A DNA stretch of 39,534 nt from Anaerobiospirillum sp. NML120449. Its GTDB lineage: Bacteria > Pseudomonadota > Gammaproteobacteria > Enterobacterales > Succinivibrionaceae. Positions 8,460-18,000 of this stretch are shown in pieces (within the stretch, counting starts at the first letter, position 1; every line of letters begins with the position of its first letter). The notes below the pieces were generated by a model, which saw nothing but the letters and a program-made list of their open reading frames with translations, did no database searches and was not told the origin of the DNA. The stretch spans positions 1-39,534 of the forward strand of contig NZ_JALKIL010000045.1 in NCBI RefSeq assembly GCF_023051105.1, in the 5' to 3' direction. Both the position numbers and the translations under genes were made by a program.

Positions 8460-8819
8460 TGCCGATATATAAGGCATTTCCCCAAAGGCGTATTACCCGG
8501 TCACATACTGCTTGTCACCAGGTCACATACTGCGTGTCACCCGGTCAGCGCTGCGGCCGTGAGCCCGTGCCCCCTGCTGTGTCTGACTGGTCACGGAACA
8601 CCAGGCTGCAGCTGCACTGTTGCTGTCCGCCAGGATTTAAGTCGGGCCGGGCACGACCTTGCAGGCCGGGCTGGCTGGGACTCGTGGCTCAGCTGAGTTT
8701 CCTTGTATGAGTTCATCCCTAAAACGGACAGGAAAGCATCAGCAGGACTGTGCCCGCTGGCTTCCTCTCACAGCCGTGTTGGGGACTGTTTCCTTATATG
8801 TGTGCCTCCATGAGTCTGG

Positions 8820-10691
8820 TCAGATGACCTTTATCTGTGTTGCTTCGCTGCAGCCTGAAAATACCTGCTTGATGTTGTCGGCATCGGCATCAGAGCCAAA
8901 GGCGGCATCGCACATGACAAACCAGTGCGGTTTGAGGCCGGCTATGGCACGGGCGGCCTCCAGGCTGACTCTGTCATCAAAGCAGGCAGCCAGATAACCG
9001 TCGTTGACCACATACACAGTATGGCCAGCAAGGCTCCTGACCTCGATTGACGACGACAGCTCAATGCCAAGGTCCAGCATCACCTGAAAGAGCAGATCCT
9101 CACCGCTGCGTCCTTCCTTGATGTTGAACTCGGAAAAGCCACTGAGGCTAACCTCGTCAGCGCTGTAGTAGACATCCTTCATGTTGGAGCTGTCGAGCCT
9201 GAGCACACGGAAACCTGTGTCCAGATCCCCGTCAGTCAGCCCGGCATCTTTTCTGACTGCAGCACCGGCACGGCGGATACGCTCCTCGCCGATTTCACAT
9301 ATGGTCCTGTAGCCTGCCTGCCATGCCGGAGTCTTTTCACTTACGGCCTCAGGTATCTGAGCCAGTATGAAACGGCAATGCTTGCCTGTATGAACGTTAA
9401 ACTTCATCACAGCATGTGCAGTAGAGCCGCTGCCTGAGAAGAAGTCCATTACTATGGAGTCTTCCTTGAGATTGGCAATGGTCATGAGCCTCTCAATGAG
9501 TGAAGTAGGCTTGGGGCCGTCGAACACCTTGAGCTCCATAAGTCCGCTGACCTCTTTGGCGCCGTCCTGGCTGTGGCCGACATCGCTGAACAGCAGCAGA
9601 GATTCAGGTACCAGCAGGCCGCCATGCTTGAGCTCGTGAAGAAAACGCTTGAGTGAAGGAACATTGTTGCCATCAGCACCAAACCAGATTCTGTTGTCGG
9701 CAGCCAGCTCGTCAAACTTATCCTTGCTGACACGCCAGCAGCTGCCCGGCGGTGGTGACACCTTACGGCCAGATGGCGTAGTAACTTCAAAGTCGCAGGC
9801 GGCTGAATATGACTTTACTGACAGATTGTCAGAGCGCCACAGGCCACGTGGGTCATTGTCCAGGTTCTTATAAGGTTTGTTGACCTCTTCAGTCCTTGGA
9901 AGACGACCGATTGTGAACTGATCAAGGTTTCTTGCGAACATCAGTATGTAGTCATGACTGGTCGACACGTATTTGGCGTCGTTCTTCGGAGAGTAGGCTC
10001 TCTGCCAGACAAACTGAGTAACGAAGTTGTTCTCTCCGAAAACCTCATTGCAGACCTTGCGCATGTTGTCTGACTCGTAGTCATCAATGGAGATGAAGAT
10101 AACTCCATCTTCAGAGAGGAACTCTCGGGCCAGCTTAAGGCGCGGATAAATCATGTTCAGCCAGTCGGTGTGAAAGCGGCCATTGGTATCGCTGTTAACC
10201 ACCAGACGCTCGCCGTCAGCGCCAATCTGTCCGCTCTGCACCAGGAAGTCATCACGGTCAATGGCAAAGTCATCCTCGTAGATGAAGTCATTACCGGTGT
10301 TGTAAGGCGGGTCGATGTAGATCATCTTGACCTTGCCGGCGTAGGTGTTGCGCAGGACCTTTAGTACCTCCAGATTGTCTCCCTCGATGTAGAGGTTGGA
10401 GGTGGTGTCGAAGTCTACGCTTTCTTCACGGCATGGTCTTAAGGTCGCCGCAGATGGCTGGTTGGCAAGGCGGGCAGCATCCATCTTGCCAGGCCAGGTA
10501 AACTGGTAGCGTTCTGCTTTTTCAGGAATGCATGAGGAGGAAAGCTCGGCCTTGAGCTTTTCAAAGTCGATACCGTGCACCAGCTGACCGTCTGAGTCGC
10601 GTGCTTCGGTAATACAGGAAGGGAAGTGTCGGGCAATGATGTCGATGTTGGCCGCAACGCCGTCAACTGACTGCATAGAGAGCTTATCCAT
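8820..10691 (-). CDS. mod: Type III DNA methyltransferase, Mod subunit (copy 2)
   Basis: Second mod paralogue, 623 aa, with DPPY at 127-130 and FSGSG at 418-422 as in copy 1. The first ~275 residues and residues ~360-605 are almost identical to copy 1. In between there is a dense block of changes, for example DNDPRGLWRSDNLSVKSYSA in place of DNDPRGVWQSDNLSVTTYTP, and WRVSKDKFDELAADN in place of WRLTRERYEELVRDN. This pattern places the divergence in the target recognition domain. The C-terminus FSGCSEATQIKVI resembles copy 3 more than copy 1. It is not followed by its own res. It has its own promoter, uORF, seven-G tract and start-codon hairpin. Both catalytic motifs are intact, so it is probably functional if expressed. 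Confidence 0.94.
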   Translation of the reverse strand: MDKLSMQSVDGVAANIDIIARHFPSCITEARDSDGQLVHGIDFEKLKAELSSSCIPEKAERYQFTWPGKMDAARLANQPSAATLRPCREESVDFDTTSNLYIEGDNLEVLKVLRNTYAGKVKMIYIDPPYNTGNDFIYEDDFAIDRDDFLVQSGQIGADGERLVVNSDTNGRFHTDWLNMIYPRLKLAREFLSEDGVIFISIDDYESDNMRKVCNEVFGENNFVTQFVWQRAYSPKNDAKYVSTSHDYILMFARNLDQFTIGRLPRTEEVNKPYKNLDNDPRGLWRSDNLSVKSYSAACDFEVTTPSGRKVSPPPGSCWRVSKDKFDELAADNRIWFGADGNNVPSLKRFLHELKHGGLLVPESLLLFSDVGHSQDGAKEVSGLMELKVFDGPKPTSLIERLMTIANLKEDSIVMDFFSGSGSTAHAVMKFNVHTGKHCRFILAQIPEAVSEKTPAWQAGYRTICEIGEERIRRAGAAVRKDAGLTDGDLDTGFRVLRLDSSNMKDVYYSADEVSLSGFSEFNIKEGRSGEDLLFQVMLDLGIELSSSIEVRSLAGHTVYVVNDGYLAACFDDRVSLEAARAIAGLKPHWFVMCDAAFGSDADADNIKQVFSGCSEATQIKVI

Positions 10692-10706
10692 GGAGCACCT
10701 CCATGG
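10688..10706 (-). promoter_or_regulatory. Hairpin covering the Shine-Dalgarno and start codon of mod2
   Basis: Same 19-base perfect inverted repeat as at mod1 (8-bp arms, GTG loop), with the mod2 ATG at 10691-10689 in one arm and GGAGGTG in the other arm and loop. Confidence 0.75.
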
Positions 10707-10742
10707 TCAAACTCAGGCAGTTGACTGACTTAGAAGAAGGTG

Positions 10743-10808
10743 TTACCCCCCCGGCAAAACTAAAGCAAACAGCTTATTTAAGCCGTTTTCAATAACATTA
10801 GACATCAT
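10743..10808 (-). CDS. Possible leader peptide (uORF) of mod2, 21 aa
   Basis: Equivalent of the mod1 uORF with the same AGGG-to-ATG spacing. It differs at two residues (K to E at position 7, P to L at 13) and ends in the seven-G tract followed at once by TAA. One extra G would open the frame to a TAA overlapping the mod2 start. Confidence 0.45.
   Translation of the reverse strand: MMSNVIENGLNKLFALVLPGG
10746..10752. repeat. Homopolymeric tract, 7 C (7 G on the coding strand), mod2 leader
   Basis: Seven C at the position equivalent to the mod1 tract. The flanks are identical to mod1 on the mod side. Confidence 0.9.
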
Positions 10809-10875
10809 AGTTACCCTGAAATCGGATGTGGAACGATATGGTGGCAAGACGGCGTCATACCGCCATTACTTTTTG

Positions 10876-10904
10876 AGTATAACACCGTGTTCCACCACCG
10901 TCCA
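10876..10904 (-). promoter_or_regulatory. Promoter of mod2
   Basis: TGGACG (10904-10899), 17-bp spacer, TATACT (10881-10876) with upstream TGT, identical to the mod1 promoter. Confidence 0.6.
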
Positions 10905-11267
10905 TGCCGATATATAAGGCATTTCCCCAAAGGCGTATTACCCGCTCACATACTGCTTGTCACCAGGTCACATACTGCGTGTCACCCGGTCAGCGCTGCG
11001 GCCGTGAGCCCGTGCCCCCTGCTGTGTCTGACTGGTCACGGAACACCAGGCTGCAGCTGCACTGTTGCAGGTCGGACTGGACTCAAGCCGGGCCAGTCAT
11101 TACCTTGCTGGCCGGACTGGCTGGCTGGGACACGTGGCTCAGCTGAGTTTCCTTGTATGAGTTCATCCCTAAAACGGACAGGAAAGCATCAGCAGGACTG
11201 TGCCCGCTGGCTTGCTCACACAGCAGTGTTGAGGACTGTGTCATTCTGTGTGCATCGCTCAGAGCGG

Positions 11268-13220
11268 TCAGATGACCTTGATCCTGGTTCCCTCGCTGCA
11301 GCCTGCAAATACCTGCATGATGTTGTCAGCATCGGCATCGGAGCCAAAGGCGGCATCGCACATGACAAACCAGTGCGGTTTGAGGCCGGCTATGGCGCGG
11401 GCGGCCTCAACGCTGACCCTGTCATCAAAGCAGGCAGCCAGATAACCGTCGTTGACCACATACACAGTATGGCCTGCAAGGCTCCTGACCTCGATGGACG
11501 ACGACAGCTCAATGCCCAGGTCCAGCATCACCTGAAAGAGCAGATCTTCACCGCTGCGATCATCCTTGATGTTGAACTCGGAAAAGCCACCCAGGCTCAC
11601 CTCATCAGCGCCGTAATAGACGTCTTTCATGTTGGAGCTGTCAAGCCTGAGCAGACGGAATCCGGTATCAACCTGTGACAGGCCATTATGGTCCCCAGCC
11701 TGCTGCCTGATTACGTCACCGGCCCGGCGGATACGCTCGAGGCCAATCTGGCAGATATTGTTATAACCTGCCCTGGCGGCCTCTGACTTTTCATCGACCT
11801 GAGCTGGCAGCTGAACCAGAATAAAGCTTCTTTTGCCGCCATCTTCGCTGTTAAGCTGCATAAGAGCGTCAGCTGTGGTAGATGAGCCGCCAAAGAAGTC
11901 CAGCACAATATCATGACTGTCAGTCATAACAAACTTCATAAGCCATTTTATAAAGACATCGCTCTTGGGATTATCAAAGATCTTCTTACCACCGAGCAGA
12001 TCTTCCAGTCTCCTGGTGCTGGTACGACCATCCTCAATATAAACACTGCGGCAGCGGGCCCGTACCGTCTCGATACGCTTCTTGATACGAGGCTGTACAG
12101 TATGGTCGGCGCCCCAGTAAACAAGCCCCTGAGCCTCGTACTCCTCAAAGGTCTTTAAAGGCCAGCGCCAGCCATTGGCCGGAGTTGGGCATGGCTTGCC
12201 CGAAACGGGATGAATAATCTCGTAGCGGTAAGGACCAGGACGGGTGTCTGAGGAGTTTTGCGATATGGAAACTACACCATCCTCATCAACCACGTTGTAA
12301 TGAGTAACACCCTGCAACTGGCTTTCGTTCTTTTTGATAAAGGCACGAAGCCTGTCCTGAATTTCCCTGATATCACTGCATGAGCTCTTAAGACGCTGAT
12401 ACTCATTCACAATGAGCTCCACTTCAGGAGATGGTGCCGTCCATGACGTCAGTGCGCTCTTATTGCGGGCATAACAAAGACAGTACTCATGCTCCGTTGT
12501 GATCATGGTAGGGTTGTTATCAGTAGCTGTTTTGAGAATGAGCGTGCCTACCAGATTATCTTCACCGAAGATCTCATTGCAGCACATCTTGAGACGCTCC
12601 ACCTCATGCTCATCAATGGCTATGAAAATAACACCATCATTTTTAAGCAGCTCACGGCTGATCTTCAGACGTGGATAGATCATGTTAAGCCAGTCAGTGT
12701 GATAGCGGCCATTGGCAGTGGTATTGCTGACCAGACGGCCACCAGCTGCGTCTATCTGGCCGCTCTGCAGCAGGTACTCCTCCCTGTCCATGGCATAGTT
12801 GTCCTTATAGACGAAATCTTTGCCTGTGTTGTAAGGAGGGTCGATGTAGATCATCTTGACCTTGCCGACATAGGTGTTACGCAGGACCTTTAGCACCTCC
12901 AGGTTGTCACCCTCAATGTAGAGGTTGGAGGTGGTGTCAAAGTCCACGCTCTGGTCACGGCATGGTCTTAATGTTACGGTAGACGGGTGATTGACGAGAC
13001 GGGCGGCATCCATTTTGCCAGGCCAGGTAAACTGGTAGCGTTCAGCTTTTTCAGGGATGCATGAGGAGGAAAGCTCGGACCTGAGCTTATCAAAATCGAT
13101 ACCGTGCACCAGCTGACCGTCTGAGTCATGTGCCTCGGTAATACAGGAAGGGAAGTGTCGGGCAATGATGTCGATGTTGGCTGCTACTCCGTAAACTGAC
13201 TGCATTGTGAGTTTATCCAT
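11268..13220 (-). CDS. mod: Type III DNA methyltransferase, Mod subunit (copy 3, divergent recognition region)
   Basis: Third mod paralogue, 650 aa. The first ~135 residues (DPPY at 127-130) and the last ~125 residues match copies 1 and 2 closely. The centre, about residues 136-520, is a different sequence, including a region of charged, helical character near 265-305 and the SAM motif DFFGGSSTTADALM at 441-454. The last G of FxGxG is S here, a variant I have seen in type III Mod proteins, so I do not regard it as inactivating. The mosaic pattern suggests that the central block was exchanged by recombination between conserved ends, giving a different recognition site. It is first in transcription order. 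Its leader has the uORF, an 11-G tract and the start-codon hairpin. Confidence 0.94.
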   Translation of the reverse strand: MDKLTMQSVYGVAANIDIIARHFPSCITEAHDSDGQLVHGIDFDKLRSELSSSCIPEKAERYQFTWPGKMDAARLVNHPSTVTLRPCRDQSVDFDTTSNLYIEGDNLEVLKVLRNTYVGKVKMIYIDPPYNTGKDFVYKDNYAMDREEYLLQSGQIDAAGGRLVSNTTANGRYHTDWLNMIYPRLKISRELLKNDGVIFIAIDEHEVERLKMCCNEIFGEDNLVGTLILKTATDNNPTMITTEHEYCLCYARNKSALTSWTAPSPEVELIVNEYQRLKSSCSDIREIQDRLRAFIKKNESQLQGVTHYNVVDEDGVVSISQNSSDTRPGPYRYEIIHPVSGKPCPTPANGWRWPLKTFEEYEAQGLVYWGADHTVQPRIKKRIETVRARCRSVYIEDGRTSTRRLEDLLGGKKIFDNPKSDVFIKWLMKFVMTDSHDIVLDFFGGSSTTADALMQLNSEDGGKRSFILVQLPAQVDEKSEAARAGYNNICQIGLERIRRAGDVIRQQAGDHNGLSQVDTGFRLLRLDSSNMKDVYYGADEVSLGGFSEFNIKDDRSGEDLLFQVMLDLGIELSSSIEVRSLAGHTVYVVNDGYLAACFDDRVSVEAARAIAGLKPHWFVMCDAAFGSDADADNIMQVFAGCSEGTRIKVI

Positions 13221-13235
13221 GGAGCACCTCCATGG
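13217..13235 (-). promoter_or_regulatory. Hairpin covering the Shine-Dalgarno and start codon of mod3
   Basis: Same 19-base inverted repeat as at mod1 and mod2, unchanged although the surrounding leader has diverged. Confidence 0.75.
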
Positions 13236-13258
13236 TCAAACTCAGGCAGTTGACAGAC

Positions 13259-13342
13259 TTAGAAGAAGGTGTTACCCCCCCCCCCGGCAAAAATTAAGAC
13301 AAACGGCTTATTCAAGCCATTTTCAACAACATTAGACATCAT
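13259..13342 (-). CDS. Possible leader peptide (uORF) of mod3, 27 aa
   Basis: Equivalent short frame starting MMSNVVENGLNKPF after the same AGGGTAACT. It has one extra base before the tract and 11 G, so it reads GGG GGG GGG GGT AAC ACC TTC TTC TAA and ends at 13261-13259. With ten G it would run to a TAA overlapping the mod3 start codon (13215-13213). Confidence 0.42.
   Translation of the reverse strand: MMSNVVENGLNKPFVLIFAGGGGNTFF
13275..13285. repeat. Homopolymeric tract, 11 C (11 G on the coding strand), mod3 leader
   Basis: Eleven C against seven at the equivalent site of mod1 and mod2. A tract of this length is prone to slipped-strand change, and also to sequencing or assembly error. 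Confidence 0.9.
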
Positions 13343-13408
13343 AGTTACCCTGAAATAGGATGTGGAAAAATCTTCAGTTAAGAGCCCTGCAGGCACTACG
13401 GTCTTTTG

Positions 13409-13438
13409 AGTATAGCACCCGTATTCCTGTGACGTCCA
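13409..13438 (-). promoter_or_regulatory. Promoter of mod3
   Basis: TGGACG (13438-13433), 18-bp spacer, TATACT (13414-13409) preceded by TGC. The boxes are kept although sequence upstream of about 13365 no longer matches the mod1 and mod2 units. Confidence 0.55.
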
Positions 13439-13787
13439 TGCTGACAGATACCGGACTTTCCTGCGTACATGATGTTTCCTGGTATCAGAGCACCTGGCCT
13501 GGCACTGGCCATCGCCGGAACATATTCAGTATGCCTCTGATGAAGGACTATGCTGAGTTATCAGGCTAAGACCCTTTGCCTGTGGTCTATGCTGAGTTTT
13601 TGAGCGATGAGCTTTTGCCTGTGGCTTATGTTTATGGATTACGTTATGTGATTATGCCCGGGGATTATGTTGTATGGTTATCACTCTCATTTGCTAAGGC
13701 TCTGGCCTGCTTGCACAGCACGATATGGGCACAGCACGGTATGGGCACTTTACTGCCAGGCAACTGGTCTGGCACCCTGCCGGCAGG

Positions 13788-13816
13788 AATAAAAAAGCAC
13801 CCCTGGCGGGTGCCTT
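13788..13816 (-). terminator. Intrinsic terminator after the 92-aa gene
   Basis: On the minus strand GGCACCCGCCAGGGGTGC forms a GC-rich stem (GCACCC / GGGTGC, loop GCCAG), directly followed by TTTTTTATT. It lies just past the stop codon of the gene at 13820-14095 and separates it from mod3. Confidence 0.85.
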
Positions 13817-13819
13817 TGT

Positions 13820-14095
13820 TTAACTGTTCTTATATTCATCTATGGCCTTCTTGAGCTCCTTTTCAAGCATGTGAGGAAAGCCGGTTACCAGCAGTGGAGG
13901 CCGCTCCGATTCAGCATAACAGGCAAGATATGATGGCAGGCCCGTTACCATGTCAGGTGTGAGACTGGAGTCCTTTAAGAAAAACAGATAGTGATCGCAT
14001 AATATGTCACCGGTATAAATGGCCGATAACGGCTCATGGACCAGCTCTTTGAGCTTCTCTTCGTAGTATTCAAGCGGTACTTTTGGCATAGGCAT
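13820..14095 (-). CDS. Hypothetical protein, about 91 aa, upstream of the mod cluster
   Basis: I do not recognise this small protein. It starts MPMPKVPLEYYEEKLKELVH, contains a hydrophobic, Leu-rich centre with PSYLACYAES, and ends in a charged helix (MLEKELKKAIDEYKNS). There is no signal peptide or clear membrane segment. The frame is open upstream to 14146, but GGAAAG sits just before the ATG at 14095 (a second ATG is at 14089), and the promoter start point predicted near 14152 leaves little room for the longer form. It shares the TGGACG/TATACT promoter type with the three mod genes but has none of their leader elements (no uORF, G tract or hairpin). A terminator closes it, so it is a separate unit. 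A role connected with the restriction system is inference. Confidence 0.65.
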   Translation of the reverse strand: MPMPKVPLEYYEEKLKELVHEPLSAIYTGDILCDHYLFFLKDSSLTPDMVTGLPSYLACYAESERPPLLVTGFPHMLEKELKKAIDEYKNS

Positions 14096-14158
14096 TACTT
14101 TCCAAAACAGTTTATAGAGACCACATTGCATAACACGGTATTGCAAATGGTTTTTCTG

Positions 14159-14188
14159 AGTATAGCACCTCTGTCAGAGCATCGTCCA
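14159..14188 (-). promoter_or_regulatory. Promoter of the 92-aa gene, same type as the mod promoters
   Basis: TGGACG (14188-14183), 18-bp spacer, TATACT (14164-14159) preceded by TGC, then CAGAAAAA. It closely parallels the mod promoters (CTCAAAAAG after the -10), although the surrounding sequence is not otherwise alike. Confidence 0.55.
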
Positions 14189-15016
14189 TTCCTAAATATA
14201 AGCCATTTTTTAAATGATCGTCACTCGGTCAAAAGCAGGAAAATGCAGTACCTGCTACTACATTAACCTCCTTCAGTTCAGCTCACTTCACTGCATTTCA
14301 CTTGAAAGGATATTTTCATGCCTGGAAACTCAAAAGCATGCATCATTGTGTTTAATGCTGTCGCGTCTGTGATTGTGTACCATATTATTTTCCCCAGGTA
14401 ACTTACCTGCCACTCTGTCCAGCTCGTTCTGTCTGAAAGCTGCCCTGCTCGATAAAGTGCGTTTATCAGTATGGCTTTGAACACCTCCTGAGCCGACAAC
14501 TGTACTTTAACCAGGCCATTTTGCTCTTCATCAGGACAGGGAAAGGCAACCTTTAACTGGCAATGTCTTACTGTTTCATAATGCTCTATAAAGTATTATG
14601 AATATCGTCATACCCCCTCCCAATGCCGCCATAAATGCTACCCTCAAGTCTGCACAAAAAGACGATGCACAAGTTCATCATGAGCCGGTGCATCTGCAGT
14701 CCTGTGTAGCGGCTGTCATTTACTTGAGCGAGGCCACGCTGTGATAATGGCCGACGGCCTGGAGCTGTTGGCATCACTGTGCGTGCTGCGCGGCCGGGCT
14801 GGGAGCTTTTCCCGGTGCAGCTGCCCGTGTCGGACACAATAAAGCCCCTGAGGTGGTAAGACGACAGGGGCTTAATTACTGGACATGGGAGGAGCGCATG
14901 GCTGTGGCCGTGGCCGTAGCGGCAGTAGCGCTGCAGTCGTGACTGTTGCGGCAGTCGTGCTGCAGTCGTGACTGTTGGGCTGCCGTGCTGCAATTGTGCT
15001 GCAGTGCGGGTGCCTG
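14189..15016. other. Intergenic between pbpC and the 92-aa gene
   Basis: No convincing gene. It contains the pbpC terminator at 14842-14873 and a low-complexity stretch rich in GCAGTCGTG / GCTGCAGT motifs at about 14925-15010. Frames of 73 and 135 codons on the minus strand lack support. Confidence 0.5.
14842..14873 (-). terminator. Intrinsic terminator after pbpC
   Basis: AAGCCCCTG (14842-14850) pairs with CAGGGGCTT (14865-14873). On the minus strand the stem is followed by TATTGTG and the stem itself ends in T residues. It lies about 145 nt after the pbpC stop codon. The plus-strand side is followed by AATTA, so it may work weakly in both directions. Confidence 0.65.
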
Positions 15017-18000
15017 CTATGGCTGAGCTTCGCTGCCTTCTTCCTCTTCTTCGGTTACGTCCACATAGTCAGGTCCATCAGGGTTACGGTAGCCGTGGTC
15101 AAGCTCCGGACTGGTTACCGATACGCCCTCAATCCATACCTGAGAGCTGATGGAGTCACCATTGCGGTCAATGATGGTAATGGTGTGAAAACCGTTATAG
15201 CGCGGCTCAAAGTAATCAAGCTGTGGTACCAGCTGATCATTTACCAGCATGAAATAAGGTGCAACACCACCGCTAAAGACCACATTAACGCGTCTACCAC
15301 TGCCAGGAGACAGGCGGGTACCATCTGTAGGGAAGGTAAAGGTCAGTGGCAGCACAGGTTCAATGGTGTGATACTCCCCACGGCCTGATGCACCGGTAAG
15401 GGATGACACGCCAGGCAGGTATTGACCTGGTGCGCCTGCACCGGCCGCAGCTGCGGCCTGTCCAGAGGCTGTGTTCATGTGACCCTGTTCGGCACGCCAT
15501 GGCTCACCACTGCTCTGACTACGGCGGGTAACCAGACCAAGACGGGCAATGGAGACACGGTCAAGGCCGGCCGGAGGCGTTGAGCGCAGGAGCACATCAT
15601 CAGCTATACGGCGCTTGAAGCGGTCGTGAGAGGTAAGACGGCTCATGATCTCAAAGAGCAGAGGCGCAGCATGGTTATAGCCTGTGTAATTACCGGCCGG
15701 GTTGCCATCAAGACGGCCAGTCCATATACCAAGAGTAATGTTATTACTTGAGCCTACAGCCCAGGCATCACGGTTACGGTAGGAGGTACCTGTCTTGTAT
15801 GAAATACGGGCAGCTGAGCGGTAATAGGCGCTTTCAAAGCCCGTTGGTGCCGGAGTACCCTCAAGCACATTGTAGACAGCACGGGCAGCCGGTGCCGAGA
15901 GCAGATGCTGATAATGCACATGAAGTCCGTGAACCACATAATTGCTGCCCGGTTCAGGGGTTGCGCCGGAAAGTGCATTTACCTGAGACAGGCTGGTGGT
16001 CGGTACCTCCTGACGGGCGGCGCCTGTTGAAGCATCAGCAGTCTTACCGGCATTGCTGGTATGGGACAGACCGGTATCTACGCCCTCACCCCCCTCTGGT
16101 GCACTTGCCCGTCCCTCAGACACTGAAGTTGCAGCATTACCTGAGGACATGGCGGCAGCTTCATCTTTAAGGCGGTCAACCTCTGTTGCTGCTGTGGGAG
16201 CCTGTGAACCCACAGGAATATCGTGTCCGGTAACACGTGCAGCAAGTCGCCCCAGTGGGGCACGCGAGGCATACTTGTGGAAAACAGCTGAGCTTGGACG
16301 GCGTGGGCTCAGCACGCGCAATGGTGCTATGCCGCCATCATGGGCCAGTGAGGCATACAGCTGAGTCAAATCAAAGAGCGTGATTCCGCAGCCACCAAGC
16401 ACTACTGACAGGTCCGGCTCTGCACGGGCAGGCAGTACCAGTCGACCGGTAACGTAAGAGCCCGAGCTGTCAGCTGAATGCACATCAAGACCGTTTTCCA
16501 TGCTGTTTAAACGGTTGATAAAGTTGTAAGGACCAATGGCACGCATTACCTCTACAGCTGGCAGGTTCAGCGAGGCCTGCAGTGCCAGTGAAGCGGTAAG
16601 CTCGCCATAGAAGCGGCGGTTATAATTGCGCGGCTGATAACTGTTATAAATGCGCGGAGCATCAAGCAAAATGGAGTTAGGGTGTAACAGGCCACGCTCA
16701 AAGGCCATGCCATAGGCAAATGGCTTGAGAGTGGAGCCAGGTGAGCGTAGAGCCAGTGCTGCATCCACGTAGGAAAGATCCCTGCCCAGTGCGCCCACAT
16801 AGCCCAGTACCTCAAAGGTATCGTTATCAACTACCACCATGGCAAGGCTTTCCTGTCCGTCCTCACCTACATAGATTTTGCGATACAGGGCAGCAGCATC
16901 AAGAAGCACCTTCTGAACGCGCGGATCAATGGTGGTGTAAAGCTCACGAGGCAGTGGGCCCTTTAAGGCCGCATCACTGCGCCCGTTTTTACCGGCTGCT
17001 CCTTCATGGATGCCGCCTTTGCCAGCATTGCCGGCCATATCACCACTGCCATTGACCTCATCCCTGCTACGAGCGCTCAGGTTGCGCTGATGTGAAAGCA
17101 TGGCTACGGTTGCATAGGCCTCAAGAGCCTCAGGGCTTAAGGTCAGACTTAAAGCAGGTGTTCCTTCATCTGAGGCCATTCGGTTGCCTGAATTTAAGTG
17201 ACTGGCAACCACATCATAAATGGTCTCATCATTGTTCTCACTGTTAACCTGGGCATTTTTCGCAGTGCGCAGGCTGACACCGGTAACAGCATCATGCTCA
17301 CGCTCCGTATCACTGTTACGTGCCTTAAGGTCATCGCTATCTGCTGTTGTGTCGCCGCCTGCTGCAGCTGTTGTGTCTCCGCCTGCTGCTGCAGCTGCAG
17401 CGCTCACAGGTCGGCCATTTTTCAGTACATGATCTTCAGGACAGGATGCAGCACGTGCAGCCTCGGAAACATCAAGGACTGCTGTGCTATTACCGGCACC
17501 AGCCCTTTGAGTCAGATCTGCATCGTCCTGTGAAGCTGCATCTGCTGCTGCATCCCGGGATGATGCAGACACAGATGATGCAGCCATAAATGACTCTTCC
17601 CTGGATGATCCTGTGAGCAGGATACTGCTTTTAGTACCGGATGATGGCTGAGAGGCCTGGTCATGAGCGGCAGAGTCCTGAGTGCTGTCAGTAAGCGTGA
17701 ATCCTGCCTTAGCCAGCAGAGCTGTCAGGCTGGAGCGCAGCGCCTGAATTTCCAGAGTCTGCAGACGACCGTTGAAAATACTCTGTCCCAGGTAGTAGCC
17801 ACTGTCAGGCAGAGGGTGACGTACCTGACTTACAGGCTCGGCTGTGGCAAATTCGAGAATATCCCTTTTGATAATGCCATCCTCAACAGCCTTTTTGAGT
17901 ACTTCATTGCGATAGTAGCGGGCTGATTCAGGATGACGGTCAGGGCGGATTACCTCAGGCGAGCGTGGCAGGGCTACCAGCAGGGCAGCCTCTGCTGGTG

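Larger units (their letters stand above)
8247..8819. repeat. mod2-mod1 intergenic, duplicated at 10692-11267
   Basis: This 573-bp spacer closely matches the mod3-mod2 spacer at 10692-11267, so the duplicated unit is a mod gene plus its upstream region, with a period of 2445 bp. The promoter-proximal ~400 bp are nearly identical, and differences accumulate around 8630-8690 and near the downstream end. It also contains two direct 22-bp copies starting GGTCACATACTG (8499-8520, 8521-8542). Open frames here lack a Shine-Dalgarno and are not called. I see no clear terminator between mod2 and mod1. Confidence 0.85.
10692..11267. repeat. mod3-mod2 intergenic, copy of 8247-8819
   Basis: 576 bp, closely similar to the mod2-mod1 spacer and the second copy of the duplicated unit. 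It differs mainly at about 11068-11130 and in the last ~50 bp before the mod3 stop. No gene is called. Confidence 0.85.
13221..13819. other. Region between mod3 and the 92-aa gene
   Basis: It holds the mod3 leader elements listed separately. The match to the duplicated mod1/mod2 leader ends near 13365, apart from the promoter boxes. Beyond about 13440 I see no gene, only the terminator at 13794-13814. Open frames on the plus strand at 13360-13569 and 13576-13854 lack Shine-Dalgarno sequences and recognisable motifs. Confidence 0.5.

Noticed and set aside
10887..11678. 263-codon plus-strand frame across the mod3-mod2 spacer
   Set aside because: It runs antisense into the mod3 3' end and the equivalent frame in the other spacer copy is broken, so it is not a conserved gene.
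11268..13220. Inactivated Mod because FxGxG reads FGGSS
   Set aside because: Variation at the last position of this motif is common in type III Mod proteins as I recall them, and the surrounding motif DFF-STTADALM is intact.
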